A DNA stretch of 64,000 nucleotides from positions 38,163 to 102,162 of the forward strand of contig JAIWNE010000120.1 in the NCBI GenBank assembly GCA_025331445.1. Reading direction: 5' to 3'. Below the pieces are notes generated by a model. The model made no database searches and was not told the DNA's origin. It was given only the letters and a program-made list of their open reading frames with translations. Source of the DNA: Blakeslea trispora (Eukaryota > Mucoromycota > Mucoromycetes > Mucorales > Choanephoraceae). Made by a program: the position numbers and the translations under genes. Positions 1 to 12,569 of this stretch are shown one piece after another (the stretch's first letter is position 1; every line of letters begins with the position of its first letter).

Positions 1-30
1 TGGAAGATGAGATTTTAAAAAAAAAAAAGC

Positions 31-257
31 ATGAGCCAGTTAATTCGCGCTTTACCCTTTGCATATTCAGGGTGTGGAACCCAGTTTGCTCTTACATCAC
101 CCTTCTTGAGGTGAGCAGGATAGTACAATCGCATGAACACAGACTTGCAATCGAATGGATGCTTGCCACTGAAATCATCGTTTTTCCATTCAATATCACA
201 ACATCCAACATCAAAGCGACCACTGAGGGAAGGAAAGTTTGCAAAGATCAAAGCCAT
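31..257 (-). CDS. PAF-acetylhydrolase-like esterase, first exon (partial)
   Basis: This is the N-terminal part of a gene that runs off the left edge. The start is the ATG at 257. The peptide contains the block GRFDVGCCDIEW, followed by FMRLYYPA and a W-x-PHPEYAKG stretch. These are characteristic of the plasma/intracellular PAF-acetylhydrolase (lipase-like serine esterase) family, which hydrolyses short or oxidised sn-2 acyl chains of phospholipids. The catalytic Ser-Asp-His residues lie further downstream and are not in this window. The position of the first splice donor is unclear: a GTAAAG sits near 55, but the frame stays open to about 31. The gene lies downstream of succinyl-CoA ligase alpha on the same strand. 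Family assignment is by recognised N-terminal motif only. Confidence 0.6.
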
Positions 258-815
258 ACTGATGAAATGGATGGATCTTTAATATATCTAAAGCAGAAAA
301 GAAAAGCTCTTTTTTTTTTCTTTCTTGCATCTTTTAAATGATCAAGGTAACGATATGCCGAGTGTATGTCAATCTACATCACATCGACTGAGATCATATG
401 AGGTAGCGTTATCTGACATTCACGTAATACACAAAAGACGGCCAGATATTCGGCCGTAGCCTACAGACATCTAGAGTCAACAGGATCAAGTACACGAAAA
501 TGTCAAGAACCTTAAAATGATTTTCTATCTGAGGAAAAGAAAAAAAAAAAGTTCTCCATTCCCTTTTCGGTATCATATGAAAAAAAAAAAAAAAGTATCT
601 CATTCTCGATGCCACACACCCACGCACAGACACACACAATACAATAAGAGATATACAGAAATGTATCAAGAGAAGAAAATCTATATTATTTCGGCAATAC
701 ATAATTTAAAGAGAAAAAAAAATTGATAATCACAAAGAAATGAAATGAAACAGAGAGTAGGGGGGGAAGAAAGAGGGAAAAGATGGGGGATATGGTAAGT
801 TTTTTTTTATTCCCT
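258..815. other. Intergenic, low complexity
   Basis: Region between the start of the PAF-acetylhydrolase-like gene and the stop of succinyl-CoA ligase alpha, both on the minus strand. It holds A-rich runs (540-550, 580-594) and a short CA-rich patch near 612-640. I see no supported gene. Confidence 0.6.
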
Positions 816-2197
816 TTAAGCCAAACCAGCATCCTTCATAGCTTGCAACAAGGTAGTACCCAACTTGGCAGGAGAGGGAGTGACATGAACACCAGCGTTT
901 TCAAGAGCCTTGATCTTGTCACCAGCACCACCCTTACCACCGGAAATGATAGCACCAGCGTGACCCATTCTACGGCCAGGAGGAGCAGTCAAACCAGCAA
1001 TGAAGGAAACAACAGGCTTAGGAACATCTCTAGACAAGTTGTATTGCTTCAAGAAATCAGCAGCTTCTTCTTCGGCAGTACCACCAATTTCACCAATCAT
1101 AATGATACCTAATGATTTACACACATACACACATACAAAAATCAATAACCAGTACTTTTTTTTTTCTATCTCACACACACTCTCTCTCTTTTTTTTTTCA
1201 TACCTTCGGTTTCCTTATCTTCCAAGAAGACCTTAAGACAATCAATGAAGTTGGTACCGTTCAAAGGATCACCACCAATACCAACACAGAGAGTTTGACC
1301 AAGGTTGACATCTGTGGTTTGTTGAACAGCTTCGTAGGTCAAGGTACCAGAACGAGAGACAATACCAATTCTACCACGCTTCAAGATAGAACCAGGCATA
1401 ATACCGATCTTACATTGTTCAGCAGAGATCATACCAGGACAGTTGGGACCGACCAAACGAGTCTTGTTTTGAGTCATCAAAGCTTGCTTGACACGCATCA
1501 TATCATGTTGAGGGATACCTTCGGTGATGGCAACAACCAAAGGAATTTCAGCTTCAACAGCATCCAAGATAGCAGCAGCAGCAGCAGGAGGGGGAACATA
1601 GATGACACTGGCATCAGCCTTGGTTTGTTCGGCAGCCTTTTTTTTTTAAAAAAAAAATTCTAGCTTAATAACAAGAAATACAATGTGAACACAAACAAAA
1701 TTACCTCACGAACGGAACCGAAAACAGGAAGACCAAGGTGGGTTTGGCCGGCCTTCTTGGGAGAAACACCACCAACCATGTTGGTACCATATGCAATAGC
1801 TTGTTCAGAGTGGAAAGTACCCTAGAAAAAAAAATTACATGTTAATTTTCTCGAAAAGAAAAAAAAGGCATAAAAAAAACACGCTGCCAATATTTCCACA
1901 TTATGGTTTGAAAAAAAAAAAAAAAGCGATATTTACCTGCTTACCGGTGAAACCTTGACAGATAACCTTGGTGTCCTTGTTGATCATCAAGTTCTTGTAG
2001 GTGGATTCATAACCACCAGTGTTGGCATAAGTACGACGAGCAACTAAGAGATAAGAAAATGTGTAAATAATCCAATGCAGAATTTAGAAAAAAAAAATCG
2101 CGTAGAGTGTCGGATTTTGGTGGTGTCTTTTTTTTTTTTTTTTCTATTTACCGTTGGCAGTTGAACGCAAGATAGAAGAAGCCTTGGTGCTGAACAT
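816..2197 (-). CDS. LSC1: Succinyl-CoA ligase (ADP/GDP-forming) alpha subunit, mitochondrial
   Basis: Alpha subunit of the citric-acid-cycle enzyme that converts succinyl-CoA plus NDP and phosphate to succinate, CoA and NTP in the mitochondrial matrix. Five exons join in phase: 2197-2152, 2043-1937, 1821-1705, 1636-1204 and 1108-816. They give 331 residues, the usual size. The N-terminus ([15 protein letters not shown]) is a typical Ser/Arg-rich mitochondrial presequence. Visible family signatures are the CoA-binding [16 protein letters not shown] block, [17 protein letters not shown], and [12 protein letters not shown] with the phospho-accepting His. All four introns are short (64-112 bp) with GTAA/GTAT donors. 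The acceptor of exon 4 follows a long A-run. The gene shares a 308-bp divergent upstream region with the coiled-coil gene at 2506. Identification is secure. Confidence 0.95.
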
Positions 2198-2505
2198 GGT
2201 GTTTTTAAAAAAAAATTTTAAAATGAATTAAAAAAAAAGAGAGAGAAGGGAAGAATTAGGAAGGACTTTTCCTTCTTAATCAGGGGAAGTGACGTTCGAA
2301 AAAAAATTTAATCATGATTGAAACCCACCCCGGGAAAACTCGGGCTTCAGTACACTATTTTCTCCCAGTTTTTTTCTGATAGGCGACATTTGATTGGCTG
2401 TAGATGTGAATGAGTTTTACAAAGCAACTTTGAACATTCACATTCGCTTTTTTTTTTTCTTTCTCTCTTTTTTTGTTTTTCTTTTTCTTTTTTAGACATT
2501 TGGAA
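2198..2505. promoter_or_regulatory. Divergent promoter region (LSC1 / coiled-coil gene)
   Basis: This 308-bp gap separates two divergently transcribed start codons. It contains an inverted CCAAT box (TGATTGGCT, 2391-2399). It also contains a GGGAAAACTC...TCAGTA element at 2332-2352 that recurs upstream of the gene at 59854. Pyrimidine-rich tracts precede the plus-strand start. Regulatory function is inferred from position only. Confidence 0.4.
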
Positions 2506-3440
2506 ATGAGTATTGTGTTTAGTAGAGATTTGCCTCAGTCCTCCTCAAAGAGTGATGATGGTCAATCTTTACTTTGCCTTGACAAATTTGAGACTTTGCC
2601 ACGTACTCTCTATGATGAAATAGGACAGCAGGATAGAGATTTTTATGATCCTCAGGCAAGGTGTCGGTAAATCAATCCATGTACCTGATAGACTAAAAGA
2701 AAATATTAAAATAATAAATAATAAAATGAACCCAAAAAAAAAAATATTTAGTCAGCACAACAGGAAGCCCCACAAGTAAAGACAAGAAAAAAAAAATTAG
2801 AAAAAAACACGACTGATTGAATTCTTTCCTTTTTTTTTTCTTTTACTTGATTGGCCTATTTCTTTTTTTTCATTGTTTTGTCTATTAGAATGCAGCAGAT
2901 TGGAAACAGCTTGTTTATCGACTACAAGTGGAAAACACAAGTTTGATCAATTCACTTCACGAAACGAATCATAATTTAATGCAGTCAAGACGTGAGAAAG
3001 AAGATTTAGAAAATTTCATTCAACGACAGACGGAAACAACCGATGAAATTGTATCCCGATTGAGGTTAACCGTGAAAAATTTGTTGGTAAAAAAAAAAAT
3101 GAAAATCAGACAAGATGAACTGTTTTAGCTTAGAATAAGTCTATAGAAACAAAATGAAGAGAATGAAGCTTTGCTCACACAACAAAAGCTACAGTCTTTA
3201 GACTTAATATTTCAAAAGAACTACTTGCTTTTAGAAAATCAAGCTCTAAAAGAAAGGTAACAGAAAGTGTGTTTTGTATACAACTGTTTGTATTGACAAT
3301 CCAATCTGTCACCTAGCCAACAAGAATTGCAAATCCATAACCCTATACCATACCCTAAGCCTTTGCTGAAGAAATGGCGAGCATGTGTTTATGCAATCAT
3401 TGCTCTTCAACGATTTCTATCTTTGCCAAATTCAAACTAA
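2506..3440 (+). CDS. Small coiled-coil protein with PACT-like C-terminus
   Basis: Not recognised with certainty. The start is the ATG at 2506. A consistent phase path is exons 2506-2655, 2752-2775, 2889-3086, 3147-3256 and 3317-3440, about 201 residues. The first intron needs a GC donor (CAG|GCAAGG), and the second exon is a 24-nt microexon. The middle of the protein (WKQLVYRLQVENTSLINSLH onward) is strongly heptad-like coiled coil. The C-terminus reads KKWRACVYAIIALQRFLSLP. This resembles the PACT motif that targets pericentrin/Pcp1/Mto1-type proteins to microtubule-organising centres, so a spindle-pole or MTOC adaptor is a reasonable but unproven guess. The exon structure at the 5' end is the least certain part. 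Confidence 0.45.
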
Positions 3441-3515
3441 ACAAAATAAAAAAAAAAAGCAGTGAATTTTATTCGTTAAGGAAATATAAAAAGGGCAATA
3501 AACTTCCCCCCCCCC

Positions 3516-5334
3516 CTACAGGGCTTCATCTGTTGTGAAATAAGAGGAAGAAGGCCCACTTGTTCTCTTTCTGCTGTTGTAGTCCATGTCCATAGGATCT
3601 TCTAATGAAGCATTTGAGCTAGTTCTTCTTCTAAGATTGATTTCCTGAGAAGGCGATGCATGATGATGGTGATGATGGTGGTTTGTACAATTCGAATTAT
3701 TGCCACCATTCAGATCTAAATGAAGGTGAGATAATTCACTACTCATAGAGGGAGAAGAAGAGGAAGAAGAGGAAGAGAGTGGTGAGCCAGAGTTGGAGAG
3801 AAGAGATGAATCAAGTTGTGATGAAGGTGATTGTTGTGATGACAATGGCTCACATAGACTTGAATTGCTTGATTCAGTATGTGTTGTCACTGCAGTATGA
3901 TCTATAAGATCAGGCGTCGACAGTCTTAAACGTTTGATGTCATTCACATCGTTACTGGAAGTACGACGATGATGTCTTCTTGATGTAGTCACTTCTTCGG
4001 TCGAATCTGCTGCTGCTGCTGTATCTTCTACTATTGACGTATTTGGCAAAGAAGAAGGAGAAGAAGAATTCGAGGCAGTAGCAGTGACAGTGGTAGCGGC
4101 AGTGACAGTAGTAGTAAGAGCAGTAGTTGCAGTAGAGGATATGGTATCTGTATGAATTTGATCTACAGCATCATGCTGCTGTACTCGCTTCTTCTTTAGT
4201 TTGGCTCCTAATGTCTCTCTTTCCCGTCTAGCAGCCTCTTGCAACATGACACATTTGACTTTATAATCAATATTGGCAGGACTTTGAAGGTACATGAAAA
4301 ATTCAGACAGCTTTGAAAAATCCCATTCCTTAGTAAACTCTCTCAAAAATCGTTCTCTTTGAAAGCTACTGGTAGTCGCATAAGGTGCAGATGATAAAAC
4401 CATTGTGATAAGTGTTGTCGTGTATTGCGTTGCCCAACTGTGTGTCAAATGACGTAAAAGGTGTGCTCGCCGTAGGTCGCCTAAAATGTATCCATATGAA
4501 GAAAAATTAATATCATAAAGGGAGAGAGTGTACAACATGATAAGGAGAAGCACAAGAAGAAAGCACAATAAAGGTTTTTTTTTTATATGATTGAGAGGGA
4601 AAAAAAAAGAAGGGGGGGGGACAAGTCAAAAAAGAAGAATTGATAAAGAAATATATAAACAACATGATGGAACTGAATTTCTTACCTGCTTCATCGCACC
4701 AATCAACGGTCACGTGTTTTACTAGAGTGCTGATACTTTCTAATCTCCAATCGCTGATCAGCCATTTCAAAGCGTTGATGATACGCACCAAAGGATATTC
4801 ATTTGCGATACGATGCAAGTACATGGCGGTAACAAGCACATTTTCTTCTGACTTGAGCCAAGAATAAAACGATGCGTCATATAGTTGATCCATACATTTA
4901 ATGTTGCGGTAGACGTCTCTCCAGTTATCTTCATTAGAGTCCTTGAGAACTATTGGTTTGCTGTTGGTTGTTGTGTTGGTGATATGAACAGAAGAGGTAG
5001 TGCCGATGTTGGCTGTTGTATTTGAGGTAGGTGTTGCTGAAGAATTGGTTGTATTGTTCGTTGGAAAAGTGCTAGTAATGGTATCGTTTTGAACTGTACA
5101 AAATAATAATTAGATATAAACACATACACAAATAAGGATAACAACAACAATCTTACACTGGTATCTTGTTGATTTGCTGCCAGCCCATTCTGATACTGTC
5201 AAGCCATGAAGCGGAGTACGAGAAGGTAAATGAAAATCCAATTCTTGAGAAGGAGGAGATGTGGGTATATAATGTAAAAAAGGGGCTGTTAATAGTGGTA
5301 TGTCGTTTGTGCTGTTTGTTGAAGCGTTGTTCAT
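3516..5334 (-). CDS. Unrecognised protein with helical core and Ser/His-rich tail
   Basis: I do not recognise this family. Three exons (5334-5157, 5093-4686, 4480-3516) join in phase to about 516 residues. An in-frame ATG at 5379 could add 15 residues. The N-terminus and residues 60-110 are Asn/Thr/Ser-rich and disordered. A folded-looking helical core rich in Trp and Leu follows (residues about 115-270, including SFYSWLKSEENVLVTAMYLH and LREFTKEWDFSKLSEFFMYL). A basic KLKKKR patch comes next, perhaps a nuclear localisation signal. The last 230 residues are low-complexity Ser/Thr with a run of seven His. This architecture fits a nuclear regulatory protein, but no catalytic or DNA-binding motif is visible. 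The gene is convergent with the coiled-coil gene (stops 75 bp apart, with a C9 run between them). Confidence 0.6.
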
Positions 5335-5732
5335 CTGATGATATGAGCAATAGAGGCAGGCGTATGAGTAATAGAGCAAGCAAGAAAGAGAGAGAGAGAA
5401 AAAAAAAGAAAAAAAAAGAAAAAAAAAGAGAGAAAGATAGAAACAAGAAGAAAAAGTGCAAAAGAAAGGTGAAAGGGAAACAGAAAAATTAAAGGGAAAA
5501 AAAAAGAGAGAGAAAGTGAGAGAAAGTGAGAAAGTGAAAGAAAAAAAGAGAAGGAAAATATTAAGTCACTGGACTACCAATGGTTGATGAAATGCGCATT
5601 TTTTTTTTTTCTCGGTTAAAATTTAGTTCAATAAAGACATTTTATGTTCTCTCTTTTTTTCTTTCTCAACTTTTTTTTGTTTGTTTGTATGTATTATAAA
5701 TATGTTGTTTTATAAGGTGAGCCCATAATCCA
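5335..5732. other. Purine-rich intergenic tract
   Basis: Upstream side of the minus-strand gene at 3516-5334. Positions about 5383-5560 are almost pure A/G on the plus strand, that is, a CT-rich leader for the minus-strand gene. No gene is supported. Confidence 0.6.
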
Positions 5733-5912
5733 ATGGACTACATCCCTACCTGCATTCAGTCTCGAGACGTAAAGTTGCGAAAGGTTTTCCAGAAAATGAG
5801 ATGTGATTGCGTCGAGTATGACAACAGTATTATAAATAAAGAACAAGGCGAAACCATACAAAATAGTATTGTTCTACAAGAAAGACATTATAATCATTGG
5901 TTTCTTGACTGA
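5733..5912 (+). CDS. Possible 59-residue small protein
   Basis: An uninterrupted ATG-to-TGA frame of 59 codons (begins MDYIPTCIQSRDVKLRKVFQ, ends HYNHWFLD) stands in an otherwise empty region. The composition is balanced, charged and non-repetitive, unlike the random frames around it. It contains two Cys in a CDC motif. I know no homologue. It may be a genuine small gene, a single exon of a larger gene, or chance. Confidence 0.25.
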   Translation: MDYIPTCIQSRDVKLRKVFQKMRCDCVEYDNSIINKEQGETIQNSIVLQERHYNHWFLD

Positions 5913-8093
5913 GAATAGACACCATAGTTGAAGCAAATGAATAGATAAAGTGCTTGTTTTTTATTTTATCTTTCTGATGGGTGTCTTTGCTTCGATTTTG
6001 TCTTCTAGAACAAGCACAGTCTTTGACTTTTTCTTTCTACTGCGCTCCTTCCAGATAGGTGAGGAGAAACGCAAGGACCTTTTTGATGAGTTGTTGTCAT
6101 TCAAGAAGCTTCGTTTGTTATTCAATCTTCGTGTTCAGCTTCGGAACCCTAAGCATAACCCATTCGATTTGTTTGTCTTTCTCTTGCTCGGAAAGCCTTC
6201 TGTCAGCAACAAAAAAAAAGAAAATTGAGCTGCTATGCATCTTTATCGGAAGCCTCTTTTACGGAAAAAAAAAGTACAGGCCACACTAGACTAGGATAAG
6301 CCCAAGTCATTTTGACGTTTTTTTTAAGCTACTGTTGAGCTAAGAATACATTTGGTTTTTTTTTTCTTTGTTGAGACTTTCTTAACATTAAGGAGAGCTT
6401 GACATACATTTAATTATGCTCAAGAAAATGTTTTGGGAGAAGTCATGGCCAACCCAAGTCACCGACCCTTAAAGATGAATGCATTCAATATACCTTGAGC
6501 TCCCTGCATGTACTTTGATAAACGTGAGTAGTAAGTGCCTTGTATTATTTCAATGTGTTGACTATTTCTTTAAACTCGAAATTTCTTGAGAGACTGATTA
6601 AAATAGGAATGCATGAAATCTGACTTTTTAGAACTTAAAAAAAACTGCATCTTGAAATATCAGACTTAGTATATGAGAGTAATGGGTATTCTCAGGAGCC
6701 AAATCAACATGTTGGTATCTAATCAAAGACGAGTGTAGACATCTTCCTTACGCCTTCAAAATGCTCGGATAGATGTCAAAGTGACTTTATCAGTTTGAAT
6801 TCATTGTTGGTTCTTTTGTGTTGTTTTGTTTGATGACTAGGTTTATTTCTGTTTATACAATCAATGAATCAAACTCATGGTTTGATTGTACTGGCATCAA
6901 AGCCTCAATGACCATGTTATTAACAAGTCATACTAGAGAAAGTATGGATTCTTTTAAAGTAACTTATACCTTTCTCTCTCTCTCTATTACTGCATATCAA
7001 TCACTCTATAAAAGCAGCATCTTGTTAAGATGATAAGAGCGCTGAATAAGCGAAAACTTGGAAATCCAGGAGCATGAGTCTGGTTTGGTTCTTGATGCTT
7101 AAGGTATTCAAAAGCATCTTTTTTTTTAGACTGCTGGTTTCCCTTTTTTTTTCCTTTGTACAACAAAGAGAATTGCTTCTGAATGGTAGAGAGCCCAGTT
7201 TTGAATGAAAACTGTTGCTTTATTGATGAAATTCGAGACACACATCTTTCTTGGTCTTGACATGTTTAGTGCTCTATGATCTTCTTCATTTAGACTAGAG
7301 AATTTATCAAACAGTAGGCAAGGTTCAAAGTGTTTGAGTAGAGGGAGGAGAGAGATATGTATGGATTTCAGTTTCAACTAATGAAGCTCAACAATAACAT
7401 AAGAGAATGGCTGGTCATTTTCAAGTATAAATAAGATTGAGTTTTAGTCAATCGTCTATTCAACTGGTATACTTGATGCTATTTAAGCTGGTTTTCTTTC
7501 CTTGTTTTGCTCTTTACTGCTCATTTCCTAACAACAAAATGGATTGTCATGAGTGACAATCAACCCTCCCAAAGACGACTATAGAATTTCAATGTGTTGA
7601 TATGTGCTAACAAAGAGTCTATCTTCTTGAAAAATTCTGTAGTGATTTCATACGATCCGCTTTATGTAACTTTATTCAGGTTCTTTAAAGCAATATCAGG
7701 AACAACAGGAAAAAGCGCTAACCACCTTTTTTTTTTGGTTCATGTTGAAATGTTGTCTCATCTATCATGAATATCCATATGTTTTCAAAGACGCACTTTT
7801 TTTTTTGAGATAAGGAAGAAATCTATTCTTGATTCTCTGTCTGGCCACTAAAACAAACTGAACATCAGGCAAGACATGCTTTAGGTATCTTTCAGTTCTC
7901 TACCCAGTTAATTTTGCTCAAATGCTATGGCTCACAAAGCTTAAACCTCTCTCTCTCTAATATACTATGTATTTTTGTTGTTGTTTATCATTGTTATTTC
8001 AGATTTAGCATATGGTAAATTATTGTGATAAGAGGGGGGGTTTATATTCAAGAGCAATATGAACAGTTGGGGGGTAAATTAAAGTTTTTTTCT
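5913..8093. other. Gene-poor intergenic region
   Basis: About 2.2 kb of AT-rich DNA with short T- and A-runs. Frames at 6033-6230 look slightly protein-like on either strand (for example GEEKRKDLFDELLSFKK on plus), but no start, splice pattern or homology supports a gene. A decayed gene is possible. Confidence 0.45.
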
Positions 8094-9258
8094 TTAAAGT
8101 AAAGACGGCGTGCTACCACTGCTACCATATCCGTGTCTATTACGGAGCCAAGCAGTATGATTGATTTGATACTTTAATGCAGCCATGTCTGATTCTTCTT
8201 CTCTTGTCCTACAATCAATTATATAACCGAAAATTACGGATATCACCAAGATAATTGACTAATAGATGTACAGAGATCAACACATCAAGAAGAAACACAC
8301 ACACACACAAACACATGCATGTAGAATGTCACAGCTTGGTTACACACAACTTTCCTTACCTGTAATGTCAACAAGACAGCAACTCCAATAGTGATCCATT
8401 GATGCCACTCCTGTGCCCATGTTTCAACAAAAGATCTGCATCCAATAGTAACATTCATCGTGATAGCACATGTCTTTGGAACAGCCCTATCTTGGATAGA
8501 GCTATAGCCACAGCATCGAAAGCTATAGACAGTTCTCAATTAAGACAGTATGAACAACATGGTCATTTACATACGAATTTTCAAGATCCATGAGGAACTG
8601 AGGGTCTTGTTTTAGAAAGAGCTCCCATGCTTTACTTGCATAATGATCTAGCTTTTTGCGAGAGTTATGAATGACACTTCTAGAATGATTTCATCAGTTT
8701 CTTTTTTCTTACCTTTGATCTGTACAGATAGAACAATCCCAGCAATCCTTCCCGAAATAATCAAACCGTCAATTTCGTCACTATCTTCTCTTATGTTACA
8801 AAGTACCTATTTCTGATAGTAGCCCAATGGCTGCCATACTACTGTATGTATTCAGAAACCCTACATGCTCTAAATGAGCTCCAAAGGAACCCACAAAGCC
8901 AACGATAGACAATAGTATGCCTATCACTAGTAACACAATTGTCATTGTTTTGCTTAATCTAGAATTAATCAGATAGGCTCCTATCAGTCATATAACATGA
9001 TCATAAGCATGATACACACTTTTCTTTTTTATGTGCTAAGGTGTTTCAATTTTTTTTTTTACCTATTGAAGTCAAAATAATGCCAACAAGCTTTTTTTTT
9101 TTTTTGGTGGTATGATTAAATTGATTCATTATTTCACAAAATAGAGTGAGTCTCACCATAGTCATTAAATGAAATAAAGCTACATTTTCACGAAACACTT
9201 CTAGATGTCTCTGCATAGACTGTCTCTTCGTCTTAATACCAAGCGGTTTATTGTGCAT
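8094..9258 (-). CDS. Tetraspanin-like four-TM protein
   Basis: A membrane protein assembled from seven or so short exons. The start is the ATG at 9258. TM1 is VALFHLMTM joined to LVGIILTSIGAYL. TM2 is TIVLLVIGILLSIVGFVGSF and is followed by GFLNTYSSMAAIGLLSEI (TM3). A large loop carries the tetraspanin hallmark CCGY plus PKTC and IGC cysteines. TM4 is spliced from ITIGVAVLLTLQ and SIILVISVIFGYIIDC. The tail is short and cytoplasmic. Supported exons include 8575 (end), 8522-8360 and 8258-8094. The splice path just after TM3 (8690-8830) has two phase-consistent solutions that I cannot separate. Tetraspanins organise membrane microdomains; fungal members affect cell-wall and septum processes. 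Family call is good; exact exons are moderate. Confidence 0.6.
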
Positions 9259-9390
9259 ATATATACAGAAAAGAAAGAATGAAAAAAAGAGAGAGAAAAA
9301 GAGGGAGGAAAAAGAAAAAATTCAAAAAAAAAAGCGAAAAATAAACTACGCAATAGGTTTTTTTTTTTCTTGAAGTAGATCATGCGACAC

Positions 9391-9931
9391 TTAAAGATAA
9401 TTGTTTACTTTCAAAGTTTTCTTGCCATAAATAACCGTGTTAAGGCCAACGAGACCAAAGAGAGCTAGAGGAGCAGGCTTCATTGATTTAAGAGCAGTTT
9501 TGGCATTCAAAAAAGACCAAGACAAGCACCAGGCTATCATATAATTCAGTCAATAAGCCTCAATGGCTATTTTTTCTTTTTTTACCTGTTGCAATACCCG
9601 AACCGTTCTCTGCATCACCTACATTGATTACATAACTAAACAGAAAGGGTTACAAATGGTGTAATCATCAAGTGTTTTATGTGTACCCTGCTCCTGCAAA
9701 AATAGCTGAAAATGCCATAGACTGAAACATAGAAGGTACACCAGGTGATCTTTTAACGGCAAGCGGTAATGCTGCTAATGCTATCGTAACACCGTATTAA
9801 AATTGATGATAGCCTATACAAGCTCATTTTCTTTTTTTTTCTTTACTTGCTGCAGAAAGTGCCCATACTGGATAGGGTGAATCAGACTGTTTATCTATCC
9901 AAGTGGTTGCTGGTGAAGATTCTTTTGACAT
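9391..9931 (-). CDS. AIM19: AIM19-family mitochondrial membrane protein
   Basis: Four exons (9931-9847, 9780-9687, 9635-9586, 9533-9391) join in phase to 123 residues. The protein shows the AIM19 pattern in order: SPYPVWALSAA near the N-terminus, a hydrophobic LPLAVKRSPGVPSMFQSMAF segment, GYVINVGDAENGSGIATAWC, a second hydrophobic segment, and the C-terminal PLALFGLVGLNTVIYGKK. AIM19 proteins are small fungal inner-membrane mitochondrial proteins; loss in yeast alters mitochondrial inheritance, and the molecular role is unknown. The gene lies on the same strand as, and 132 bp upstream of, the tetraspanin-like gene. It is divergent from MED18, with about 170 bp between starts. All splice junctions are canonical GT-AG. 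Confidence 0.85.
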
Positions 9932-10105
9932 ATTCAGAGAAAGAAAAAAGAGAGAAAAGAAAGAGCTGATCAGGGGAACTCCCCCCCCCCCTTCCCCCTC
10001 TTTGTCTCCGCAACTGTCTCTCTCTCTCTCTCCCCCCATTCTCGGCATCTGAGTCACCATTTTTTTTTTCTCTTCCTTTTTTTTTACTTGCATTTTTTAT
10101 CCACA

Positions 10106-11001
10106 ATGTCAAACTATGAGTGTAGCCTACAAGGTGTTGTCGTTGGCCACGAACAAAAAGAAAAGCTTATGCAAAGACTAATTGGTCTCTGTGGTAACGA
10201 TGCGATGAACAACCTGTTTGAACATGAGCTTGTCTTTATTCCTTCAGGTAACCAAAGCCATAAGTGTTTCTTCTTGACTTACTCAACCCTAACAACTTAG
10301 CACAGACACCTCTCGGCCCAGCACGTAATGACGATGTCGTGCTTCGACTTCAGTCGAGAATAAACAACCAAAAGGAAATGTCTATTAAATACAGACAATG
10401 GTATCTATGTATGCAAGGCAATCCTGAGCCTCAAAGACAGAGAACAGTAACAGTACGTCCTATTTCACGTGTACAGCTATCCGGCGATATCTTTCGATAT
10501 ATGAAGTCGTTGGGATATAGGTGAGTCAGTGAAACAAAAAAAAAAAAAAAAAAAAAAGAAAGCAAGATGCTAAAAAAAAAGTCCCTTGTTAGCTTTTCCT
10601 TTGATGTTGTAAAGAAAGGACATTTGTTAGCTTATGACAAAATTATCAAGGTGACAGTGTATCAGCTGTATAAAGTAAAGAAAGAAAAAGAATTGCCAAA
10701 GCCCATAGATGAATCAAAGACTTATATTTTGCTTTAGTTAAAGAAGATCAATGTAGAGAGTGCGGTTCATATAGGACAGGAAGATATGTGGATCATTGAA
10801 GTAGCAACAGCCTCAGTGCCTCAAGAACAAGTCAATCAGATGGCAGAACATCTGAACAAGTTCAAGAATCTACTGATTGGGTAATGTGTCAAATACAAAG
10901 CTGACTGGATGTTTAGCTTATATGATTTATCCCTTAGCATTGTTGATTTGGAGCATGTTGACATAAGGGCTTTACAAAACAAAGTACACTACACAAATTG
11001 A
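10106..11001 (+). CDS. MED18: Mediator complex subunit 18
   Basis: Head-module subunit of Mediator (yeast Srb5), which links activators to RNA polymerase II in the nucleus. Five exons (10106-10247, 10301-10520, 10593-10674, 10738-10880, 10938-11001) give 216 residues, within the family range. The N-terminus has the conserved start of the family: MSNYECSLQGVVVGHEQKEK, then LIGLCG and FEHELVFIPS. The beta-barrel strands that follow include RPISRVQLSGDIFRYMKSLGYR and a late LVHIGQ/WIIEVA-like section. The intron after exon 2 includes a run of about 21 A. The alternative of reading through the intron at 10675 also stays open for 63 nt before a stop, so splicing there is inferred from phase and from the downstream MED18-like C-terminus. 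Confidence 0.85.
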
Positions 11002-11249
11002 TTGTGTGTTTGTTTACTATTGAAACAAAGGTAATCCCCCACTATTCCCTCTCACTGCTCTCTCTCTTATGGAAAATAAACTTGTTCAATTGACTGATTT
11101 GTTTGTTGGACTTGAAAATGGATTTAATAATAAAATATGTATAGATGTATGTATAGATGCGAATCATTTGGCAATATAAACAAAAAAAGGGAGAGAAAGG
11201 TGGAATAAATGCATTGTGAATTTAAAGAAAAAAAAATGGATGCCTTTGT

Positions 11250-12569
<1,320 letters not shown>

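Noticed and set aside
5110..5461. Hydrophobic Phe/Leu-rich frame on the minus strand near 5153-5461
   Set aside because: It is the translated CT-rich leader of the gene at 3516-5334.
9824..10112. Basic and acidic frames on the minus strand upstream of AIM19
   Set aside because: They translate the C- and CT-rich leader between AIM19 and MED18.
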